Shown in pieces: positions 47,259 to 57,738 of a DNA stretch of 64,000 bases. Position numbers and translations under genes: made by a program. The stretch's first letter is position 1. Every line of letters begins with the position of its first letter. The notes under the pieces are model-generated. The model saw only the letters and a list, made by a program, of their open reading frames with translations. It was not told where the DNA came from and did not search any database. Source of the stretch: Climacium dendroides (Eukaryota; Streptophyta; Bryopsida; Hypnales; Climaciaceae); the NCBI GenBank assembly GCA_950106755.1, contig OX467088.1:11764001-11828000 (forward strand). Reading direction: 5' to 3'.

Positions 47259-48604
47259 GGTAGGGTGTATGTCCCCAAAGGCAAGTTGAGGTAGCAAGTC
47301 TTGAAGGAGGAGCATGACAAGCCTCTTGCAGGTCATAGAGGTGAGAAAGCCACCATAAGTTTTGTGGCTAAGAGGTTCTATTGGCTTGGGATGAAAGAAG
47401 ACATTGCACATTATGTAAAGACTTGTGTCACTTGTCAAGCCAACCGAGCTTCATATCAAAAACAAGTTGGGTTACTTAAGCCTTTGCCCATTCCAAATGG
47501 TCCATGGGAATGTATTTCCATGGATTTCATCACTAGCTTACCGGAGTCACAAGGGTTTGATGCCATCTTTGTGGTGGTAGATCGGTTTAGCAAGTTGGCC
47601 AGGATGGCGCCAACAACAGGAGTGGCAACTGCATTTCAAATAGCCACACTCTTTTTCAACACTTGGTGGAGGCATAGTGGATTGCCTAGGGTGATTGTCT
47701 CTAATAGAGATCCTAAATTCACAAGTGCATTTTGGAGGCACTTGTTTAGGAAAATGAAGACCAAGCTTTCATTTAGCACGGCGTTTCATCCTCAAACAGA
47801 TGGGCAAACAGAGAGGGTGAATGGGGTCTTGAATCTATACCTTAGAAACTATGTGAGTGCTGACCAAAGTGATTGGACGGAGTATTTGGCTTTGGCTGAG
47901 TTTAGTTACAACAAAGCCAAACATGCAGCTACAGGAGAATCGCCATTCAAAGTGGCTTATGGTGTGGAGCCACTTATGCCTACTGACCTTGCCTTGGAAG
48001 GGTTGCAATCAGAGTTTGAAAGAAGCCAAGTTGCAGAAGACTTTGTTGCTCAAAGAGAAGCTATACTTGAGAAGATCAAGTTGCATTTAGACAAGGCACA
48101 AAAGAGATACATCAAACAAGTGAACAAAGGGAGACGTCATGTGGAGTATGTTGTGGGACAAAAGGTGTGGTTGAATGTGAAGAACTTCACATTGCCAGAA
48201 GGACTATCACCTAAGTTCATGGCCAAATATGCAGGTCCCTTTGTCATCTCCGAGCGGTTGTTTGAGGATGTTTATAAGTTAGAATTGCCACAGGAAATCA
48301 AGGTGCACCCAACTTTTCATGTTTCATTGTTGAAGCCATATCATGAGGATACCTTGAGGCCGGAACGCAAGCAAGTGTTGTGGCCTCTCTCTGAGTTAGT
48401 TGGAGAACACCTTGAGTATGAGGTGGAAGGGATTCTCAAGAGTAGAAACACTAAAAAGAGGGGCAAAAAATACTTAGTAAAATGGCGGGGGTATCATGAA
48501 AGGAAGCAACTTGAGTGAATGCCAAAGATATGGTTCATGCAAAGGAGGTGGTGGATCGATTTGAACAAAGTAGACAATCCAACAAAAAGCCGCGTAGGAG
48601 TTGA
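47259..48604 (+). pseudogene. integrase and chromodomain, disabled
   Basis: This is in the same frame as the preceding pol. A further stop (TAG 47,292-47,294) precedes the HHCC zinc module (about 47,310-47,435). The integrase core has its first Asp at 47,523 and its Glu at 47,811. The second catalytic position reads Asn (SNRDP, codon AAT at 47,703-47,705) where the family has Asp, so the enzyme should be inactive. A chromodomain begins at about 48,415 (EYEVEGIL, KKYLVKWRGY), then a 1-nt frameshift near 48,498-48,510 leads to an early TGA at 48,516. The rest of the domain can be read in another frame to a stop at about 48,604. Confidence 0.85.
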
Positions 48605-49453
48605 TGAAGACATCAACCTTTGTTAGTGGGGGAGAAACACAACACTTGTGTAAACAGTGCATTTATGCGCTTGTCTATTGTGTACTTGTTTTGAAATAAA
48701 GTTGCAATGTTGGAAATGACTCCTTGTGTGTGAGTTAGCTCTTGATTGGTATTAGCACTATGAGATGAGTCCTAGTCTCATGGATGTTTGGTTTAGTAGA
48801 AGAGGATGGAATGATACGTAAATCAATTTTGAGAATGCTGCAAAATAGGGGCCTTGGCTTGAAGGTTGCAAAGGACTAAACCCTTTTGACTTTCAAACTT
48901 AGGACTTGCTCGGGCGGGAGCAAGATAGTGGCACGGGCTTACAAAAGTGCCTTTCGGGAGTGGACCATTGTCTACACATGGATTGATCATCCATGCCTTG
49001 GGAGAGTACTCAAAGGACAAGTCGGGCGGGTCTTGATACTATCTCTGGGCTTGCAAAGTTCATCACTTGATAACTCAAGTGTTTGAGAGGGGTCTTGGTG
49101 TTGCAACCAAGTAGAAAATGATGAGCCTTGAGTTCTTCCTAGTCAAGTAAGTAAGATAGGCTAGTTGGGCCTAACTCGGAGCCAAAAGAGGGCAAACTGG
49201 GAGAGTCTCAAAGTAGATAAGTTCCTTTAGTGTAGGTTTAGGTCCTTGGATGTTTGCCGTCTAGGGTGCCAAAACCATGAGCTTATCTAGTGCCACCTTT
49301 GGAGACTTAGCCATTTGAACTAAGTAAATGAGTACTTGGATCATTGCGGGGTTAGCTACCCAGAACGCAATGAAAGTGTTGAGGGGGATGGCTACCCTTT
49401 TTAATTCAATGCCTCCGACAAGAAGTAATGTCGATGAGGGCATCGACCCTATT
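48605..49453 (+). other. Non-coding 3' internal region of the retrotransposon
   Basis: About 850 bp lie between the end of the coding region and the 3' LTR, without a recognised gene. A purine-rich word TTAGTGGGGGAGAAA at about 48,622 resembles the true polypurine tract at 49,454. Each is preceded by a similar ATCAACC or ATCGACCC context, as if this segment were bounded by a short direct duplication. Confidence 0.6.
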
Positions 49454-49466
49454 TGGTGGGGGTGAG
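49454..49466 (+). promoter_or_regulatory. Polypurine tract
   Basis: TGGTGGGGGTGAG directly precedes the TG of the 3' LTR. This is the expected position for the plus-strand primer. It contains two T interruptions. Confidence 0.7.
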
Positions 49467-50763
49467 TGTCACGCCCCTATCTACTTGGGGTGCCCAAATG
49501 AACCTTAGTGCGCAAGGGAGGGACCTTGGGGGTGACTTCCGAAGCCTTGCAATAGACTAGGTAGGGAGAATGAAGAGACTCCCGATCAAACAGGGCGCAA
49601 TAGCGCCCTGGTTTGAAGTGAACATGAGAGTGCCACACCTTCTTGGAAAGCTCTGAACAATACGCTTCTAATGGCGCAAAGAACGCGTAATTTAGAGTTG
49701 TGAGTGAAAAGTTATGGCCGCTCAAAGTTGATTGGGTCCCAGTGGCGCCGGGACACTTGAGGGCTAGGTGTGAGGGGTTCCCAATGAATTCCACAACAAA
49801 GTATGGCATGTGGCATATCATTGGAAAACTATGAACACAAGGAACCTAGAATGACAAGCATTACGAAGTTCTATGACATGAGTCAAAAGTTATGGCCAAA
49901 AGAAAGAGCCGTGGTAAAGGCGTGACGCCTCCCTTGGTGCATCCGAATCTTTAGAGGACCATAACTTTGTAAGAACTTGTCCAAATGACACGAGTGAGCC
50001 GTCCATCGGCATCTACTCGTCGCGTAGATGTCTAAAATGGTCTCTCATGTTGGATTTGGAGCTCGGAGCGCAAAGTTACGCCGGTTGGAAGTTCGGGAGC
50101 CCAAACGGTGACGTAACTTGGCGATTTGGGTTGGAAGTGGGTGGTCTTCCACAACCCAAGGTTATCCAAGGACTTCCTTCGACCTAGAACGGGGGGGGGG
50201 CTGCCAAATACCACAGAGAGTACTATAGAAGGGGTTGGTCTCCCTCCTCCCTCCTTCTTGAAGCCTTGGTGAGTCTCGGTGACTCATGGTTGGTGGTGGT
50301 GACTTCACCACCACTTCAAGGCACCATGAGACACTTGTGTGTGTCTCGTGGCATCGGTTGGGTGGAGTTCCGCTCCTTGCTAGGCCTCCTTGGATGTGTC
50401 CCGAGTTGTGAGCGTCGATTACCTCTAGTGGATGAGTAGTAAATGCAAAAAAGGCTAGCATGGAGTGGGGTGACACTCAAGGGCGGTTAGGACCATGGTG
50501 AGTAGTGCCACCATGGGTCCTTGCACATTAAGGTGGAAGTTCCGCCCCATGTTACTAAGTGACATGTCCGGTGTCACGATGGGAGTGTGTGCTAGTAGTC
50601 CTGGTGACTGGGACTTGGCAAACTGAGTTGGAAATGGGGACTAACACTGTGGGTGCTTGGCATGTGCAGTGTTAGGCAGTTGGTGACCACGTGACGCTAT
50701 AAGTGGACTGGGGTGAACCTAGTGAGCTACTGGGAGCAGGTAGGTGTCATTTGGGTCGCGACA
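49467..50763 (+). repeat. 3' LTR (1,297 bp)
   Basis: Starts TGTCACGCCCC and ends GGGTCGCGACA, matching the 5' LTR along its whole length apart from scattered substitutions and small indels. A run of 10 G near 50,191 is longer than its partner in the 5' LTR. Confidence 0.9.
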
Positions 50764-50768
50764 AACAT

Positions 50769-51685
50769 TGCCTAAATATCAATATTTCAAATGATGGTAT
50801 GACTGTGGATGAAAGATATGGTAAAGTGAAAATAAAGGAAGTCATTTGAAGAAGTTAAGGTATAAAAGTCATTATGTGAATGAGTGAATCCACTATTAGA
50901 GTGTTCATTAAATTTTTTGCAATATGTATATGTGCTTAATTTATGGGTATACAATTATGACCCTATGGTCAATAATTGAAGTTCTATTGAGATGAATTTA
51001 GGAAGTCAATATTTCTCCAACTTTAGACCAAAGTACTCTTCTTTCACTTCAAGGTACAAGTTTTCTTTAATAGTAACTACACCTAAATGTGTCTAAATAA
51101 GCATTAGGGAATTGTTACCTATCATACAATGGCCTAGTTTTTTTATTGAATTTTGTTGGAAGTCAAAAGAATACAGTACCCATTCTCTATTTATGCATTT
51201 GAGAAATACCATACAAATAAACTATGAATTTTCAAATTGCTAGACAAAATTGTATTTAAAAGCACCTTCAAGAAGAAAGGCAATACATTTGAGGCCCAAA
51301 TCTAGAGGAGTCAATATTAGAGAGGGATCCAAACTAGGTGGTTCTTTGTTTTTCCCTTTGTCCAAATCTCGTCAATTTTTTTTCTTAAATTGATGGAATA
51401 CTTGAGTTCTAAGGAACTAAGGATTGATGATTGAATGTGTTATTGTCATCCAAGAACTTTACTTTGCGGGAATTCAAAACTCCTTTGAAACAATAAGGTA
51501 GAAACACCTACATAGGACACTTATTTCACGGTTGTCATATCGGATAGAATCTCACTATTCATGAACAGAATCGGATCGATTAGGGTTGACCGGCTGCAAA
51601 CATTAGAGGCTTATAACTTTTACAAAAATACTTCAAATTGGGCAAATGAGATGTTTTTAGGCATCTTGAATGGATTCTATACTTC
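50769..51685. other. Distal tail of the first germin unit, gene-free
   Basis: Positions 50,769-51,510 align with 60,206-61,280 of the second unit (for example GAAGTCATTTGAAGAAGT and CAATATTAGAGAGGG), showing that the tail originally continued across the retrotransposon insertion point. It carries an uninterrupted site TTAA (50,855-50,858) where the second unit has a miniature element. No gene recognised. Confidence 0.6.
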
Positions 51686-51841
51686 TATTACACACTGAAT
51701 ACACATTCAATACACATGAATGTTCAAATCATATCGGCACTACCCCAGCTAAGGGATGAATGCGAATTAAATTCTACGCGGAACTCAAGTTCAACTCTGG
51801 AATTCCTGCCTGGCCGAACTAGCTGCCGAACTAGCTAGCAA

Positions 51842-52522
51842 TCAAGGGTGACCGGGGTACGAGCCCTTCAAAAGCTGGGCCGTGGCGGCGTCCACCCCGA
51901 AAGACTTCTCGATCACGGCGATCGTGATGTTGGGCGTGAAGATTTGGTTGGCGGTGAGCAGCAGACCCGGATTCTGAGACGTCAGCGTGTTGAAGGTGAT
52001 GGCGCTCTCGTTGCCCACGTTGAGCTGGAAGTGCAGCAGCGCGCGCGGAAACAAGATCAAGTCGCCCTTCTCCAGCGTGGCCGCGTACAGCACGTTGTCG
52101 TCGCTGACGAAGCCCGTGTAGATGCGTCCCTTCAACACGAACAGCGTCTCGGTGGCGCGCGGGTGCGTGTGGAGCGGCACCACGCCGCCCAAGTCGAAGT
52201 CCAGGCGTGCGTGCGTGACGCCCTGCGTGTTGAGTCCCGGGAACTCCACGGGCGTGGCCAGCGCGGCGATGGCTCCCGTGGGCGCCTTCTTCACGTCGGC
52301 GCCTGGCGCTCGGAAGCCCGAGAACACGAAGTCTTTGGCGGAGACGGTGCTTCTTGCTCTGCAGGCGAAGCCGTTGACGAGAGGCGCATTGGGCGACAGA
52401 TCCGCCACGCAGAAGTCTTGCAAGGGGTCGGGGTCGGCGGCGTTCACAGTGGCCACGACCAGCATTATCGCACAGCAGCCAATAACCCAAGTCATGGCGC
52501 TTCCTCTTCTCGAGCTGGCCAT
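51842..52522 (-). CDS. Germin-like protein, gene 3 of the cluster (226 aa)
   Basis: The predicted protein is identical to gene 1, and no nucleotide difference was seen over the coding region by eye. The signal peptide, Cys38/Cys54, metal ligands H118, H120, E125 and H164, and sequons N171 and N198 are all present. The start is the first in-frame ATG, at 52,522. It is the left member of the second divergent pair, the counterpart of gene 1, with a type I promoter. Its shared 3' flank is shorter than that of gene 1, stopping near 51,690, which marks the junction between the two units. Confidence 0.95.
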   Translation of the reverse strand: MASSRRGSAMTWVIGCCAIMLVVATVNAADPDPLQDFCVADLSPNAPLVNGFACRARSTVSAKDFVFSGFRAPGADVKKAPTGAIAALATPVEFPGLNTQGVTHARLDFDLGGVVPLHTHPRATETLFVLKGRIYTGFVSDDNVLYAATLEKGDLILFPRALLHFQLNVGNESAITFNTLTSQNPGLLLTANQIFTPNITIAVIEKSFGVDAATAQLLKGSYPGHP

Positions 52523-52746
52523 TGCTGCAATCAACCTACCCAGCTTATCAAGCAATGGGGATTGCCAACTGATTAGCCGGAGAGTGGCTAGCTAGCAGGC
52601 GAATGGGTGAAGACTAATATGAAGCCAATTCACGAGACTTGGAAGCCAGGCAAAGGCTCGAAATCGGTTGTGGCTGTGAAGCTCGATGGATGTGTGAGTG
52701 ATTGGTGATGTTTGAGTGTGAAGTTGAATCCCGCACTGGTGAGCCA

Positions 52747-52752
52747 TTTATA
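52747..52752 (-). promoter_or_regulatory. TATA box, type I germin promoter (gene 3)
   Basis: TATAAA on the minus strand in the same GATGTATAAATGGC context as genes 1 and 5, about 225 bp upstream of the ATG. Upstream sequence to about 53,170 matches gene 5 closely. Confidence 0.65.
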
Positions 52753-52759
52753 CATCTAC

Positions 52760-53809
52760 ACTTTCGCGAGAAGTGTGAAATACCTCGCATGTTCGATCAG
52801 ATTCTTCACGACTTCTCCACGCAGAATGTGTCCCAGTATTGGAGCCTTCCAGGATAGTGTTTGGAGGTGGCGATCCCGACGTCCGTTCAGCTGCACCGAA
52901 AGAACAGGCACTGGCACTCGTTCGTTCGCTCAGTTGAAATTGGTGACATAGTTCACACACGGTCGGACATGGGTAGAAATTCTTTTGGGGCGAGCGAGTT
53001 GGTAATTAATGCACGTAGATCGAATTGAAAGCGAGTTACTCCGTATTTTGAGGTGGAAAGGACTGCGGGAAGAGGTTGTGGAGATGAGTTCAGCAGGTGG
53101 AGGTGACGTGCGTTCCTTCGTGGTAGTGCGAGCGAGCAGCATGTCATGTCAACCCAACTGAAGATATAAAGTGAATGGAGTTCCTTCTTGTTTGGCAGCA
53201 GCTTCCTCGCAAAGCAGAGTTCGTTGACGACAATAACTTATTTACTCGTCTCTTTTTGCAACTCATTTATTCAGTTTTAAAAAAACCAAAACTGACTGAA
53301 TTTAGATCAAGGAAAAAAAGCAAGTGCAATTCAAGGAACTGCACCTAGATTGTACCCCTCTGTAAAATCAACTTGTACAAATTTTGGATACATAAATGTA
53401 TTGCCTTTATTTTTGAGAGGGCTTATGGATGCATGTGTGTCTAGCAATATGAAAATTCATGGTTTCATTGTACATATGCATAAGAAGGGAATGTAGTCTT
53501 TTGACTTCCATCAAAGTTCAACAAAAGAATTAAGTCATTCCTACAAATTCTCAAATGCTTATTCCAAAAAGGATTCAAACATGTAGGTACTTTTATAAAA
53601 AAACTAGTGTGTTCAAGTGAAAAGAGAGTACTTCAATTCAAAATTGGAGAAATATCCACTTCCAAAAATATCATCTTAGTGGAACTTCAATTATTGATCA
53701 TAGGATACAATTTCATATCTACAATTCAAGCACATAGATACACATGTTTCAAAACAATTACTAAGTACTCTAATGGTGGTTTCATACAATGACATTAATT
53801 CCTTAACTT
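52760..53809. other. Upstream region of germin gene 3, gene-free
   Basis: Aligns with 36,500-37,560 of the first unit, including a conserved stretch TGTACCCCTCTGTAAAATC near 53,355. No gene recognised; the ORFs on both strands of 52,712-53,147 are promoter-region shadows. Confidence 0.55.
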
Positions 53810-54397
53810 CTCCCAATCTCGGAGAGGTCACTTAGAGTGTCCACTAAAAACCATATACGAACAAAATTTTGGATCCCCTATATATACTTTTTGAAGTCTA
53901 AATAAAATTAAATGAAAAAAAAATATGAATAGATTTTTGTACTTTGAAAGTTTATGTTTTGAATTATTGATTTTTTTATTTATTAATAATAATTAGTTAT
54001 AAATGTTTGAAGTAAAAAGATACACTGTAGAACTGAAAAATAATTTTCACACCCCTATATTATATACGAATATTTTTTTAAAAATAAAAAAATAATTATT
54101 AAAAATAATTCTCTATTGAAAATTCATTTTGAATTGATTATAGTGCAATGGTCATTTAAATGTATTCTCTAAAAATATTTAAGTTAAAAAAACATATCAT
54201 TTTAGTGCATTTTTAACCTCTTTTAGAAATCAATCCATATTTTATTTGAGTCTAAAATTTTGGGGGTAGAAATGTAGAATTCAACAATCATTAGTAAACA
54301 ATGTTCAAATTTTAAAGTTAAAATTATAATTTATTAAAAATCACTTACTCACACATGATTTATTTGTAGAACTAAGTGCACCTCTTAAGCTCCCAAT
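53810..54397. mobile_element. hAT-like miniature element with 8-bp target duplication (family B copy 2)
   Basis: The element spans 53,818-54,389 (572 bp). A perfect direct repeat CTCCCAAT lies at 53,810-53,817 and 54,390-54,397. The ends, read inward, are CTCGGAGAGGTCACTTAG and CTTAAGAGGTGCACTTAG. The body is the reverse complement of copy 1 (28,408-28,957), with substitutions. It is absent from the first germin unit at about 37,540, so it inserted after the unit was duplicated. Confidence 0.8.
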
Positions 54398-55585
54398 GGT
54401 GTCTTTTATTGTCACTTTATGGTATCTTCTTTCTACATTCACATAGTCATTTGAGGTGTCGATATGAATGGTCAAATACTATTCAATAATTAATATCTCA
54501 TTTTTATGTTTTTTATAAAGATATTTGTTAATATGAATATTTAGAATTTTGAATCACAATGTGTTATATTTTTACAAAAAAAAGTAATCAATGCATTTGA
54601 ATCATTCAATCACTACCAAATATTGAATAGTGTGACAACTTCACATTAACTAAGGAAACTTGAACAAAATCTACGTACATGTGGTCAAATTAGTGTAATC
54701 ATTTGATGAAAATTAGTTGAAAGTAGATGAATTATGGATGAATGCCAACAAAAATTACACAACACTAACCACAATATTTCAATTGGATGGAAAAAGTGTA
54801 GACTACAATATATTGATCTCATCTAAAATACCACAAACTTCCATAACCAAGGGTACTAACACAAATTCACACATAATAATACTAGCTGGAACAGAGCCCT
54901 TTGATCATTCACTTGGCATCGAAAAGGGTTTCATGAAACTCCGGGGTTTCATGGAAAAGTTGTGATTTGTGATGTTAGTAAGGACTTCATTACCGTATGA
55001 ATATTGAGATCTTTTGTACAAAAAAAATGGACTAACTGAATGAACCGGGAGTAAGTTCAGTTGCTGCAAAGAAGCAGCGGCCGTCACCCAAGAGCCATAA
55101 CGTATCTCGCGCAAAGTGCTTTGACTGAACCTGCCACCCCCCACTGGAAACAGCTCCCACCATCCATGGCTCAGTCTGGAGATTTTTTAATTCGGAATTC
55201 CAAACCCGGCCCCGCGTGCTCAATGCGTATTGGCGGCACTGTTTCTCATTGCCAAATATCTTTACCTCCCGCTGGGAGTGTCCCAGGTTTATTCCATTAA
55301 TATATTCAAGCACACTCCAGCAACTTCGCTAGCTACGTTTCATTGGGAGGCGGCCGCATTTTCTTGCCGACAGGATCATTTGCCAAACTCATCCTCATGA
55401 ATGCTTCCTACACGTAGGAGCAAAGCTAAGGAGTCAACTGCCCGAGTGAGGGCAACTCGATCACATGCTTTCCTCGCAACATACCAAACCATGTCCGGGA
55501 AGCTCTAGCTAGTACGTGGACTCCAAATGGACTTCGGGAGAGGGAACATGCGTGGTACCTCTCGTTCGCCCGCCTCTGCTAGAAG
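54398..55585. other. Upstream region of germin gene 4, gene-free
   Basis: Aligns with 37,550-38,957 of the first unit but lacks the family G insertion found there. No gene recognised. ORFs at 54,717-55,313 are AT-rich or overlap the promoter and have no motif. Confidence 0.55.
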
Positions 55586-55593
55586 TATATATA
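55586..55593 (+). promoter_or_regulatory. TATA box, type II germin promoter (gene 4)
   Basis: TATATATA in the same context as gene 2, 224 bp before the start from its last base. The leader between the TATA box and the ATG is nearly identical to that of gene 2. Confidence 0.65.
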
Positions 55594-55816
55594 CCTCAGC
55601 AACGGGGTATTCAATCATCAATCTTCACAGCCAACTTTGGTTCCTGAAGAGCTGAACTGATTGACATACAAACTTGCTTGTGTCCATCTCTGTCGCTGGT
55701 GAGCTTGAATTGCAGTACTTGAGCTGGATAGCTGCTGATATCCATTGCAAGTGCTCATCAATTCACTTGCTAGTCTCGCTTCACCAGTTAGTAAGCTGGG
55801 AAGGTTGGTTGCAACA

Positions 55817-56497
55817 ATGGCCAGCTCGAGAAGAGGAAGCGCCATGACTTGGGTTATTGGCTGCTGTGCGATAATGCTGGTCGTGGCCACTGTGAACGCC
55901 GCCGACCCCGACCCCTTGCAAGACTTCTGCGTGGCGGATCTGTCGCCCAATGCGCCTCTCGTCAACGGCTTCGCCTGCAGAGCAAGAAGCACCGTCTCCG
56001 CCAAAGACTTCGTGTTCTCGGGCTTCCGAGCGCCAGGCGCCGACGTGAAGAAGGCGCCCACGGGAGCCATCGCCGCGCTGGCCACGCCCGTGGAGTTCCC
56101 GGGACTCAACACGCAGGGCGTCACGCACGCACGCCTGGACTTCGACTTGGGCGGCGTGGTGCCGCTCCACACGCACCCGCGCGCCACCGAGACGCTGTTC
56201 GTGTTGAAGGGACGCATCTACACGGGCTTCGTCAGCGACGACAACGTGCTGTACGCGGCCACGCTGGAGAAGGGCGACTTGATCTTGTTTCCGCGCGCGC
56301 TGCTGCACTTCCAGCTCAACGTGGGCAACGAGAGCGCCATCACCTTCAACACGCTGACGTCTCAGAATCCGGGTCTGCTGCTCACCGCCAACCAAATCTT
56401 CACGCCCAACATCACGATCGCCGTGATCGAGAAGTCTTTCGGGGTGGACGCCGCCACGGCCCAGCTTTTGAAGGGCTCGTACCCCGGTCACCCTTGA
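55817..56497 (+). CDS. Germin-like protein, gene 4 of the cluster (226 aa)
   Basis: The protein is identical to genes 1, 3 and 5. Unlike its positional counterpart gene 2, it has Ser at residue 3 and the nucleotide variants of the type I copies, although its promoter and leader are type II. This mosaic pattern (type II promoter with type I-like coding sequence) is what gene conversion limited to the coding region would leave. All cupin metal ligands, cysteines and sequons are intact. The start is the first in-frame ATG. It is divergent from gene 3, with about 3.3 kb between the start codons. Confidence 0.95.
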   Translation: MASSRRGSAMTWVIGCCAIMLVVATVNAADPDPLQDFCVADLSPNAPLVNGFACRARSTVSAKDFVFSGFRAPGADVKKAPTGAIAALATPVEFPGLNTQGVTHARLDFDLGGVVPLHTHPRATETLFVLKGRIYTGFVSDDNVLYAATLEKGDLILFPRALLHFQLNVGNESAITFNTLTSQNPGLLLTANQIFTPNITIAVIEKSFGVDAATAQLLKGSYPGHP

Positions 56498-57738
56498 TTG
56501 CTAGCTAGTTCGGCAGCTAGTTCGGCCAGGCAGGAATTCCAGAGTTGAACTTGAGTTCCGCGTAGAATTTAATTCGCATTCATTCCTTAGATCGGGTTGT
56601 GCCGATATGATTTGAACATTCATGTGTATTCAGGGTATATTAAAAGTATCAGATTCCAGTGAGGCCAGTATCCTTCACCGATGATGGTGTGTGAAATTGT
56701 TATACTGAACTGGGTGTTTAGTTTCCAATTAAGTAACGCATTACTTGTTCATTCAAGCGAGCTGAGAAGCTCTCATGTCCGAGATTATTGTAACTTGCCA
56801 GAGGAATTCTGAGGCCCTCTGAATTTTATAATGCATACAAAATGCTGTTTCTAGTTGTGATCAAAGTTGAGTGTTGGTGATATACATTGTAGTTCTTCGA
56901 GATGCATGCACAAGGAACGGTTCCATCTCTGTAAAAATTACTTCTTCCCTAAATAATGTGCAACTTAAACGCCAATTTCGCCAAATTGGGACGATTCGTG
57001 GCGCAAAGATGGTGTCATTCAGCTGCAGAGACCTGAACTCAGACTCCCGTGGGTTTCTGTCTCAACATGAACCCCTGGAGCTACGTGAAACCCATTTTGA
57101 TGCAGATTGTGAAAGGGTTCTGTTCTAGCTAGTATTATTATGGGTGAACTTGTGACAGTACTCCCGGTTATGGATGTTTTAGAACATACCAATTACCAAT
57201 ATAATGTAGTCTACACTATTTCCATTCCAAATAGAGTAATCATCACTGCATGACGTTCGTTGGCATTCACCCATAATTCATCCATTTCCATCTAAATTTC
57301 AAATTTCATCAGATGATTACACTAGTCTGATCACATTCAATCAAATTTTATTCAAATTTATTTAAATCCATATTTGTTATATTGAGACTTTTTCTAGTCT
57401 CATTTTTATCTTTGACTGGAAGATAAATCGCTTTATCTCTTTATTAGTATTTAAAAAAAAATAGGTAACCACATCAAATTTTAAATCTCATTATAGAATT
57501 ATTATTTGAACATTATTTATTCTTGGTTTCAATTCTTATCTTTGTAAATGAATTTATAATATCTAGCATTCTGTCTCAAAATGTGCAAAAAGTCTCAATA
57601 TAATAAATATGGTCATAATTTGGCTAGTGTGAGGTAATCACACACTATTCAATATTTTGAATTGATTGAATGATTTAAATGCATTGGTTACTTTTCTTGT
57701 AAAAATTAGCTCATTGTCATCTAAAATGATGGAGGTAC
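56498..57738 (+). other. 3' flank of germin gene 4
   Basis: Nearly identical to the flanks of genes 2 and 5 for several hundred bases. A stretch of about 250 bp, 57,360-57,610, is absent from the first unit. It is bounded by inverted repeats (TTTGTTATATTGAGACTTTT at 57,374 and its complement form AAAAGTCTCAATATAATAAA at 57,589), so it is probably another miniature element. No gene recognised. Confidence 0.55.
57374..57610. mobile_element. Inverted-repeat miniature element (tentative)
   Basis: The left end reads ATATTTGTTATATTGAGACT and the right end reads AGTCTCAATATAATAAATAT. These are complementary over about 20 bp with one mismatch. The matching position in the first unit (about 40,635) lacks the stretch. 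A target duplication could not be fixed with certainty. It is non-coding. Confidence 0.6.

Larger units (their letters stand above)
42713..50768 (+). mobile_element. Full-length Ty3/gypsy chromodomain LTR retrotransposon (decayed)
   Basis: The element runs 42,718-50,763 (8,046 bp), with 5-bp target duplications AACAT at 42,713-42,717 and 50,764-50,768. The LTRs begin TG and end CA. The internal order is primer binding site, gag, protease, reverse transcriptase, RNase H, integrase and chromodomain, which places it in the chromovirus branch of Ty3/gypsy. The reading frame is broken by several stop codons and a frameshift, so it cannot move on its own. The second germin unit retains the empty site (CCAACATTGCC, about 60,195-60,206), so it inserted after the unit was duplicated. 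Confidence 0.95.

Noticed and set aside
44148..47438. Many antisense ORFs of 60-131 aa over gag-pol
   Set aside because: They are shadows of the well-supported sense polyprotein frame and have no domain match.
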